The notes under the pieces were generated by a model. It was not told the origin of the DNA. It ran no database searches and was given only the letters and a program-made list of their open reading frames with translations. This document shows, in pieces, positions 15,567 to 21,875 of a stretch of 21,875 bases of DNA; position 1 is the first letter of the stretch; each line of letters begins with the position of its first letter. Location: the NCBI GenBank assembly GCA_035500675.1, contig DATJXA010000152.1, positions 1-21,875 on the forward strand, given 5' to 3'. Source of the stretch: JAGVPT01 sp035500675. GTDB taxonomy: Bacteria > Bacteroidota > Ignavibacteria > UBA10030 > UBA8401. A program made the translations under genes and the position numbers.

Positions 15567-18500
15567 CTACTGAGCTAACACTGTAAAGCTATACGTCGAA
15601 GTCCACGTGTACGGAGCGGAGGCAGTAACCGTGAGATTTACTGTCACGGCAGTCCCTGTGATAGAGATCGTCGACTGATTTACGACCCTGAATGTAAAGT
15701 CGGTGATTCCATGTCCGGGAAATCTGGCGTATCCTGCGTCGGGAATTTGCACCGGCAAATCAGACGAAATATCACCCGAAACACCTAATTGAAATCCAGA
15801 TGGCGCATTGGAAGGCGGCACGATGCTTGCCGTAATTGTGGTTCCGTCGGGCAATGGGTTTCCATTGCCGTCCTTTACGGTGATAGAGATTGCCGGCGTC
15901 ACTTTTGTCAGGGAATCGATGTCCACAACGGTGTCGGGGATACCCGTGACAGTTATTGCACCTCCGACCGCTACGACCAAGACACTATCGGTGACATTCG
16001 TTGCATAATGTCCCTGAGTTTGAGCCGTAACCCAAAAATATCCGTCTCTTCCACCTATTTCCGTAGCGTAAAGACCGCTGGCCGGTTTGTACTCGTACTG
16101 ACTAGAAAGAGGCGCTGGATTTGAAGTCAGCAAATTCACTCCCGCTCTCCCGCTGATATCGGTATATGCACCATTGCCAGTTTGAATGACGCCTGCCTGA
16201 GAATGAAAATACACTGCTGTCCCTTGTGCGACTGGATTGCTAAACGTGTCTCCCACGACAACTGAGAAACCGACAGAATTCACGACATCAAGACCTGCAA
16301 AAACAAAATGGCTCGGCGAAAGCGTAAAGTGCGCTTGGTCTGCGAATCCTGCATGGACAGATATCTTCACTGGTTGGGAGATCAAAGTACCTCGTCCTGG
16401 TACACTAATATTCGCCACCACCTGAACGACGCCGGCTTCCGTTCCGCTCACCACTGTCGTGTGTAGTTGGCCCTTATCATCGGTGCTGTCGGTACTCGGT
16501 ATGACCGAGGGAGGTGTTCCACCGGCAACGGTTGAGTTCGGGAAAAACTGGATCGTATACGTTACTCCTACCCGCCGCTGCCTGTCGATCGGAACGCCGA
16601 GCGAATCTCTCACCTCATACGAAATTATGGAATTCTCAAGCGCGCCGACTCCGTCGACAAAAATATCTGTGGCCGTCGCCCCCAAGTATGCAACCTGGGA
16701 GGCGAGTCGCGCTGAAGGAGGAATGACAATGTAGATGATCTTCGGATCCGAGGTCAGGGTCAGAGAATCTTTTGTGACAGAAGCTTTGACGTCCACCTCG
16801 CCGTATTTTGTCCCGCTTGTGAGAGTGGTTTTTATGTAGCCGCCTGTATCCGAAAGGGTGGTCGTAGGAGAAAGATATTCTCCTCCGCCAAGTGATTTTG
16901 TCAAGTTGAATGACACTAACGCATTCTTCGCCGGTAATCCAAACGTGTTGAACACTTGGTACGTGATAACATCCGAATTAATGCCGCCCAGACCGGCAAC
17001 GAGAATGGAATCGGGAGTGGGGTTCACGAGGACGATCCGGCTCACAATGCTGCTGTCCACGCCCCCTCCTCCGCCCGTCCCGTTGAGGATGCCCGACAAC
17101 GACAATTTGGTGTTCCCATTTGTACTCGTGATGTTGATCGCCAATGTGATCGATTGGCTGAGGTTCAGACCAGTGGTCCGAATATCTTTCAGCGAAACTT
17201 GAAACTGAGTGTACTTTTTATCCTGAGTATCGGGGATATTGACCGAGACATCGCCGGTCATCGAGATGTCAGATGCTCCGGAACCGGACGCCGTGACGTC
17301 TATTTTTGTGCCCGACATCAGCGGATTGCCGTTGGGGTCTGAGACGGTGTAGTCGATCTGAGTCGATGACCCTACTCCGATAATGAAATTGTTGTTTGAT
17401 GATGCCACGGTCGATTGACCCGAGAAAAGGATCGGAATTGAGTTAGAAAGGATCGGTCCCGAAGCATCCAACTTCGCGGACTTGCTGCTCTTCACGTGAT
17501 TTGACAAAGGCTTCGGTATTAACGTTGTGCTCAGCGCTGCGTCGTCGGAAGCGAATTTGGATTTTACCGAGGCGGGAGTAGTTCCGCCTGCCGCAATGCT
17601 TCCCGAGCCTTGGCTTGTTGCAACCTGAGCCGTGACGATCGCAAAACCGTTTGCGGGAATAGCGTTGCCGGTAAACAACGTGACGGTGGCGCTCCCGTCG
17701 TTATCCGTAACTCCTTGCCCTTCGATGATTCCGCCGGTCGAGCTGAAATAGACGGGCGTTCCCGGATGAACGGGATTTCCATACTGGTCGCCGACAAGAA
17801 CGCTGATCTTGTCTTGAAAGCCGGTGATGACTCCTCCGGGAATGTTATACAAACCGCTTCCCATAGAAAAATGCGCGCTGTCCGGGAAACCTCCGTAGAT
17901 GGGGATCGAAACAATACGTGAGCTGATCGTGTCGAATTTCGTCGGATCGGCCTTGTCCTTCACCGCAGCCGTTGCCTGTACCGAAGCGAGCCCCGACTTC
18001 AATCCGGACGAAAGCTGGACCGATGCCTGACCGACGGAATTTGTGTGGATGCTGTCAAGATTGAGTTGTGTGAGCAGGTCCGGCCGACTAATGAACTTAA
18101 AGTTCACGTTGATCTGATTTGCCGTATCGACAGGCACGCCCAACGAATCTCTCACTTCAAAGGTGAGATTGCACGCATCTGCCCCTCCAGCGCCGAGGAT
18201 CGAAAGATTGGAGGCGCTAGAGCCGATAAACACGATCTGTCCCGCACGCTGTGACGCGCGCGTCGGCGTCAAACTGTCTTGTGCGGAGGTGAGTCCTTTC
18301 AATTGGATCGCCGAGAGGTTGATGGCGTTCGATGTCGAGCTGTATGTGAAAATTTTCGTCTGATTGATGAACCCCGACCTGGAAAAAGTGATCGAATCGG
18401 TGATGGTTGTTTTATCTTCGGCATTGAAGCTTAGAGAAAACGTCCCGTCGGACTTTCCCGTGTCCTGCGAAAAAGGAATCCAGAGAATGATATGCACGCT

Positions 18501-18647
18501 GTCAAGAGGCGTCGCGATGGCATTCACGACAGTTCCAGTAACGGTCACGGTGTATTGGGAACCCGTCGGTGAAGCCGGGTTGGTACAAGAGAACAACCCC
18601 GCAACGAGCAGCGTCAACGCATATGTCAGATACTGTCTGTACTTCAT
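15567..18647 (-). CDS. Large lipoprotein built from duplicated Ig-like (invasin/Big-type) modules
   Basis: 1026 residues. The signal segment ends in a lipobox-like LFSC with Cys21, so lipid anchoring is likely. After this come a carboxypeptidase-regulatory-like beta domain (about 32-100) and then Ig-like modules: A1 136-250, B1 251-345, a linker, C1 418-520, A2 536-645, A3 646-764, B2 766-895, C2 897-1026. Pairs are recognisable by shared phrases: EVRDSLGVP in A1 and A3; a glycine pair then D-x-AHF, with GDxxxNPVxxGTxVYF, in B1 and B2; and DxNGNPLxxGT in C1 and C2. These are bacterial Ig-like/invasin features, as in adhesins and surface stalks. GAGGG lies 5 bases before the ATG. The gene is 162 bases downstream of the secretin gene on the same strand and ends at the intrinsic terminator, so it is likely the last gene of the pilus/secretion operon. 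Ligand and surface topology are unknown. Confidence 0.8.
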   Translation of the reverse strand: MKYRQYLTYALTLLVAGLFSCTNPASPTGSQYTVTVTGTVVNAIATPLDSVHIILWIPFSQDTGKSDGTFSLSFNAEDKTTITDSITFSRSGFINQTKIFTYSSTSNAINLSAIQLKGLTSAQDSLTPTRASQRAGQIVFIGSSASNLSILGAGGADACNLTFEVRDSLGVPVDTANQINVNFKFISRPDLLTQLNLDSIHTNSVGQASVQLSSGLKSGLASVQATAAVKDKADPTKFDTISSRIVSIPIYGGFPDSAHFSMGSGLYNIPGGVITGFQDKISVLVGDQYGNPVHPGTPVYFSSTGGIIEGQGVTDNDGSATVTLFTGNAIPANGFAIVTAQVATSQGSGSIAAGGTTPASVKSKFASDDAALSTTLIPKPLSNHVKSSKSAKLDASGPILSNSIPILFSGQSTVASSNNNFIIGVGSSTQIDYTVSDPNGNPLMSGTKIDVTASGSGASDISMTGDVSVNIPDTQDKKYTQFQVSLKDIRTTGLNLSQSITLAINITSTNGNTKLSLSGILNGTGGGGGVDSSIVSRIVLVNPTPDSILVAGLGGINSDVITYQVFNTFGLPAKNALVSFNLTKSLGGGEYLSPTTTLSDTGGYIKTTLTSGTKYGEVDVKASVTKDSLTLTSDPKIIYIVIPPSARLASQVAYLGATATDIFVDGVGALENSIISYEVRDSLGVPIDRQRRVGVTYTIQFFPNSTVAGGTPPSVIPSTDSTDDKGQLHTTVVSGTEAGVVQVVANISVPGRGTLISQPVKISVHAGFADQAHFTLSPSHFVFAGLDVVNSVGFSVVVGDTFSNPVAQGTAVYFHSQAGVIQTGNGAYTDISGRAGVNLLTSNPAPLSSQYEYKPASGLYATEIGGRDGYFWVTAQTQGHYATNVTDSVLVVAVGGAITVTGIPDTVVDIDSLTKVTPAISITVKDGNGNPLPDGTTITASIVPPSNAPSGFQLGVSGDISSDLPVQIPDAGYARFPGHGITDFTFRVVNQSTISITGTAVTVNLTVTASAPYTWTSTYSFTVLAQ
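15570..16712 (-). repeat. Second A-B-C module set of the lipoprotein gene
   Basis: Codes for modules A3-B2-C2, which repeat in the same order the set A1-B1-C1 encoded at 17088-18242. Conservation is mainly at protein level (shared loops and strand ends), so the duplication is old rather than recent. Confidence 0.6.
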
Positions 18648-18809
18648 ACACTCCCTCGCGATTAGACGTTTGGAACAAAATCAATCTTGTAATCTTGCGA
18701 TCCTATACCTCTACCAAGGAAAACGTGTTCTTGTTGCGCCACCCTCTACGCTCACACCAATCTTGTCATCCTCAACAACAAAGGCGTTGATGATGCTCAC
18801 ATCGCGGAT
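18648..18809. other. Intergenic gap between secretin and lipoprotein genes
   Basis: 162 bases with no gene. Three copies of an AATCTTG(T/C) motif lie at 18683, 18691 and 18759, equivalent to CAAGATT on the minus strand. No convincing promoter hexamers at proper spacing and no terminator hairpin were found, so transcription may run through. Confidence 0.35.
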
Positions 18810-20147
18810 TTACTCCGATTTTACCTTTCTCTTCGCCATATCCTCGTCAAATTCCTTTCGCGTCTTCTCTATAAGATTCTCATTCGTCTTCATCTTATTG
18901 GCAAGCCGCTCCTCGATCGAAGGAACAACTTCCGCTTTAAGAAGGATGATCAGTTCGTTCTTGATGTCCTGCTTTTGTTCGGAACCGAAAATGTACCGCA
19001 GACCGAAGACGTACCACGGAAGGTCCTTAAGGAACGGGATACCGATGCGCGAGCTTGTCTGCGACGTCGTGTACAAGCCTCCCATCACCGCCTCCTCGCC
19101 GTCGTTCAGCAACAGATACGTATCGATGTAGTCTTTGTCGATATTGCTCCCGTCCTGCTTGCTGTCTTCGACGTGGATGGCAAGGTTGATGAACTTCATT
19201 CCTTTTTCCTCATACAGCGTCGGCGTCACCGAGACGATGATACCGGTCGCGATCTGCTGTTGAATGGTATTCCCGGCAAAGTCCTTTGTCGTAACGAAGA
19301 TGTCGCTGCCGACCTGTATCTGTCCCTTCTTGCCCGACGAGACCGTGAGCTGAGGACTGGAAATAATGTCGCCGAGGTCGTTCTCCTGGAGGAACGAGAC
19401 AAATCCGGTAAGATTGCCGAAATTCAGGTTAGGGATGATCCTCGCAAGAAAATTATTCGCCTGCGTCGACTGGCCCGAAGTCGATGAGGAGGAACCGCTT
19501 GTCGTCGTCGATTGGTCCGGGTTTTGGAGATTGCTCTGCAGCTGGCCTCCGTAGACCGAGCCGTTGACCTTGCTGCTGTCTTTGAAGGTCCAGTTTATAC
19601 CGGTGTTGAGCGATTTTGTAAGATTGAGAGTGAACAGCACCGTGGAGATCTTGATGTCGCGCGTAAGAAGCATTGCCTTCGACGCTGAATCTCTTCCCAT
19701 GACGCCGCCACCTCCGCCACCGCCTCCTCCATTTGCCGCAACCCCCTTTGCAGTGTCCTGGGGGTTGTAGATCTGAAAATATTCTTCCTTCTCTTCATAC
19801 CACAGCGAGTTTGCCCGGAGGACCGTCTCGAAGGCCTGAAGCCAGTACATGTTCTCTATGTCGACGCCAATTTCCTTCTTCGTGTTGGTCGGGTCGACGA
19901 TGAGTTTATTGAGATACTTTTTGCTGAAATCGTTGAAGAGTGAAACCGCTTTATCGAACGGGAGCGTTTTCGACATTGAGATCAGTTCCTCGGGAGCGAC
20001 ATAGTCGTTGAGGAGCAAATGCCGTTCACGGGTGTTTTGTGCGCGCGCATCCTGTGGGAAGGCTGCCAAAAAAACGGCAAGCAGAAGAATAATTCCCGCA
20101 AACGTCGGCGGTCCGACGCGGCGAGGATGAAAGATCGGTATTTTCAT
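18810..20147 (-). CDS. Small secretin (PilQ/GspD family)
   Basis: Outer-membrane channel subunit, 445 residues. Signal segment about 14-36 (ends DARAQ); one N-terminal STN/N0-like domain about 60-128 (FNDFSKKYLNKLIVD, then a beta-alpha-beta pattern ending EEYFQIYNP); a run of nine Gly at 140-148; then the secretin domain about 155-410. The secretin core shows NDLGDIISSPQLTVSSGKKGQIQVG, TGIIVSVTPTL, LLLNDGEEAVMGGLY and IPFLKDLPWYVFGLRYIFG, the conserved C-terminal signature. A charged helical tail (about 410-445) follows. It is shorter than usual PilQ (about 700) or GspD (about 650): N1-N3 repeats and the peptidoglycan-binding AMIN domain are absent. The start overlaps the upstream PilO/P-like gene as ATGA, with GGAG 7 bases before it. 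Assignment to the family is firm; pilus versus type II secretion cannot be settled here. Confidence 0.9.
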   Translation of the reverse strand: MKIPIFHPRRVGPPTFAGIILLLAVFLAAFPQDARAQNTRERHLLLNDYVAPEELISMSKTLPFDKAVSLFNDFSKKYLNKLIVDPTNTKKEIGVDIENMYWLQAFETVLRANSLWYEEKEEYFQIYNPQDTAKGVAANGGGGGGGGGVMGRDSASKAMLLTRDIKISTVLFTLNLTKSLNTGINWTFKDSSKVNGSVYGGQLQSNLQNPDQSTTTSGSSSSTSGQSTQANNFLARIIPNLNFGNLTGFVSFLQENDLGDIISSPQLTVSSGKKGQIQVGSDIFVTTKDFAGNTIQQQIATGIIVSVTPTLYEEKGMKFINLAIHVEDSKQDGSNIDKDYIDTYLLLNDGEEAVMGGLYTTSQTSSRIGIPFLKDLPWYVFGLRYIFGSEQKQDIKNELIILLKAEVVPSIEERLANKMKTNENLIEKTRKEFDEDMAKRKVKSE

Positions 20148-21040
20148 GGTGACACTCCGTGTGATTTTTTTTCAAAAGCGATCTGCTTGCTCACGGTCTC
20201 GACGATGCCTCCGTTGTTGAGCGTGAAATCCACGACGCCTTCCTGCGGATGCGTCGCGGTCATCTTGCCAAGATACACTTCGTCGCCGACTTGCAGCGTG
20301 ATGAGTTTTCCGCGCGGGTCCATGACGAGCGCTTTGCCCGGCGCGACGGCTTTCACGTTGATCGTTGAAACGTCGACAAGGTCGCGCACGTTGGGGGGCG
20401 TCGCTTTGAGAATGGTCGGATAGAACGGATTCGACGTGATCGGCTGCGGCAGCGAATCCGGTTTCATGACCGGCCTTCCCAACGCCGTTTCCGACGTGAA
20501 GAACGCGTTCATTTCCATATCATAATGCAGCTGGATCTCGGGGATCTCCGACGTCGGCACATCCACTTCGTCTCCGTGCAGAGTGATGCTCGTGATCTTG
20601 TACAACCTACGGCCGTTTTCCAGAAGCCAGATGAAACGGAAAATATTCGGGAACTCCGCGGTGCCCGTCAGTTTGTACGTGTTGTAGCCGTACCTGCCGA
20701 GATTTTTTGTCCCCGAGTACGTCATGTTAAGCTTCAGGGAGCCGCTCTCGTCGATGATATCGCTCAGATAACCGTACGTCTGCGACGAGAGGTCGGTCGT
20801 CGCGATCTCTTTTGTCCTGTTGTTCCACCGATGCACCGTCTCCCGCAATTTGTCCTGCATATCCGTGATGGCGCTCGTCTGGAGCGTGTTGTCCTTCAAC
20901 TCCGCCTCGATCCTTTTCGACTCTTTCTTGTACTTGTTGATCTTGCCCGGCTGGTAAATGAAAGAAATGTACCCGCCGATCCCGATCACGAGAAAGAGCA
21001 GCACTCCGAGTGCAATCGAATTTCGAATCTTATAGGACAC
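20144..21040 (-). CDS. PilO-like inner-membrane protein with C-terminal PilP-like domain
   Basis: 298 residues. One N-terminal membrane helix (about 8-28), a charged coiled coil (about 35-80), then a PilO/GspM-like ferredoxin core (about 85-180, including GTAEFPNIFRFIWLLENGRR and KITSITLHG). After a Pro-rich linker a second beta domain begins at SNPFYPTI (about 204) and runs DVSTINVKAVAPGKALVMDP, GKLITLQVGDEVYLGKM and GGIVETVSKQIAF. This is the order of strands and the NPF start seen in PilP/GspC homology-region proteins. PilP is normally a separate lipoprotein, so this is read as a PilO-PilP fusion. The start is GTG at 21040, 15 bases after the upstream stop, with AAGGAAG as Shine-Dalgarno; its TGA overlaps the secretin ATG. 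The PilO part is well supported, the PilP part is an inference from motif order. Confidence 0.75.
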   Translation of the reverse strand: MSYKIRNSIALGVLLFLVIGIGGYISFIYQPGKINKYKKESKRIEAELKDNTLQTSAITDMQDKLRETVHRWNNRTKEIATTDLSSQTYGYLSDIIDESGSLKLNMTYSGTKNLGRYGYNTYKLTGTAEFPNIFRFIWLLENGRRLYKITSITLHGDEVDVPTSEIPEIQLHYDMEMNAFFTSETALGRPVMKPDSLPQPITSNPFYPTILKATPPNVRDLVDVSTINVKAVAPGKALVMDPRGKLITLQVGDEVYLGKMTATHPQEGVVDFTLNNGGIVETVSKQIAFEKKSHGVSP

Positions 21041-21055
21041 AGTACTTCCTTCTTC

Positions 21056-21875
21056 TCAATCGGAATCGAGTTTTTGTATCACGAGAACGAACTTGTAGAT
21101 CGTCTTGCCGCGTATCTCCTCCAATTCTACCGACTGCAGTGTCGCTTTCTCGAACATGTTCGCAATGCGCGGAATGCGCGGGCGGTAGAGCGTATATCCC
21201 GTCAGCTCGATGGTGCTGTCCGACTTTGTTGCAATGTCGCCGATCCATATCGAGTTCACATCTTCCACGCTGTGCGTGAGATGATAGAACACTTTGCTCC
21301 ACCGGTTATAGTTCGGGACGATCGTGTCGTAGACCGCCAGCGCGCTCGTGAACTGCTCGTTCTGCACCGTGAGACTGTCGAGGATCTTCTGGAGACGCTC
21401 GTTCTCCGATTGCTGGAGTTGTTTCTGCTGCAGGTCTCTGTTCGCGGCGCGCACGTCTTCTGAAAGGTCGGCGACCCTGTTCGTGAAGAAAAGGGTTCCG
21501 AGAAAAATGCAGAGCATGAGCACATAACCGTGCCATGCAAGCTTGAACACTTTCTGTCCTTCCCGAAAACTTTGCGGCAGAAGGTCGATCGAATAGTAGT
21601 TCTCGTTCTTCGGGTCGAGCACCCGCATCGCGACGGAAATGGGGACCGCGTACTCCGAGGTGATTTCTTCAACGCTTTGCTGCAACGCCCCCGTATCGAG
21701 ATTCTTCGGCACGAGATACTCGATCGGCGCTTCGGCGAATTGCGGGGCGAGAAATTGTTTCAGCTCGAGTTTGTGCGCTTCGCCCGCGAGGAAGATCCTG
21801 TCGAGCCGCATGATGCCGGCGCTGTCCTGTTCCAACAGGATACGCGAATAGAGGGTGTTCTCGATGCTCGGAGAG
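21056..21875 (-). CDS. PilM-PilN-like fusion (GspL-like), 5' part outside window
   Basis: The frame stays open to the window edge; 272 residues are visible and the N-terminus lies beyond base 21875. The TTG at 21835 is internal. Residues 1-85 look like the end of an actin-fold PilM: MRLDRIFLAGEAHKLELKQFL (compare D-R-I-x-L-x-GG in PilM), then IEYLVP and VPISVAMRVL, which matches the terminal A-x-GLALR motif. Next comes YYSIDLLPQSFREGQK, the cytoplasmic INLLP motif of PilN, followed by a membrane helix (about 112-131), a coiled coil (about 133-168) and a ferredoxin-like periplasmic domain to the end. In type IV pili PilM and PilN are separate; in type II secretion GspL joins them in one chain. 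It heads the visible operon, followed by the O/P-like gene and secretin. Confidence 0.78.
   Translation of the reverse strand, partial: SPSIENTLYSRILLEQDSAGIMRLDRIFLAGEAHKLELKQFLAPQFAEAPIEYLVPKNLDTGALQQSVEEITSEYAVPISVAMRVLDPKNENYYSIDLLPQSFREGQKVFKLAWHGYVLMLCIFLGTLFFTNRVADLSEDVRAANRDLQQKQLQQSENERLQKILDSLTVQNEQFTSALAVYDTIVPNYNRWSKVFYHLTHSVEDVNSIWIGDIATKSDSTIELTGYTLYRPRIPRIANMFEKATLQSVELEEIRGKTIYKFVLVIQKLDSD

Noticed and set aside
20525..21463. 312-codon open frame on the + strand
   Set aside because: Antisense to the PilO/P-like and PilM/N-like genes, Arg/Val-rich with no domain features; the minus-strand genes have clear motifs and ribosome sites.

Overview
The window comes from a Gram-negative bacterium of the Bacteroidota/Chlorobiota/Ignavibacteriota group. 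The evidence is a protein ending in a typical type IX secretion (T9SS) type A sorting domain, the C5 (glutamate) route to heme implied by hemL, class I fumarase, and mid-range GC. The lineage is inferred from protein families; no rRNA or tRNA gene is present to confirm it.

Left part, about 1-10874, all on the + strand: a housekeeping block. It holds the end of ferrochelatase (hemH), protoporphyrinogen oxidase (hemY-type), a small exported protein of unknown function, class I fumarase, citrate synthase, an alpha/beta hydrolase, a type-5 uracil-DNA glycosylase, porphobilinogen synthase (hemB), an extended short-chain dehydrogenase/epimerase and glutamate-1-semialdehyde aminotransferase (hemL). 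The early (hemL, hemB) and last (hemY, hemH) steps of heme synthesis are therefore here, interrupted by two TCA-cycle genes and a DNA-repair gene. Sigma70-like promoters can be proposed before citrate synthase and hemB. A strong hairpin separates the glycosylase gene from hemB. The gap between the epimerase and hemL is filled by a composite palindromic repeat.

Right part, about 10910-21875, all on the - strand and convergent with hemL: a cell-envelope/secretion block. Read in its own direction it starts outside the window with a PilM-PilN-like fusion (GspL-like layout). This is followed by a PilO protein carrying a PilP-like C-terminal domain, a small secretin joined by an ATGA overlap, and a 1026-residue lipoprotein of duplicated Ig-like modules that ends at an intrinsic terminator. 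After the terminator come a 1275-residue T9SS cargo protein (IPT domain, seven FG-GAP repeats, Ig-like region, sorting domain) and a small exported LpoB/CsgG-like protein with a C-terminal membrane segment.

The most interesting part is this second block. It looks like a condensed type IV pilus/type II secretion alignment complex in which M+N and O+P are fused, with a minimal secretin. It is genetically linked to a large repeat-built surface lipoprotein and adjacent to a T9SS cargo gene.
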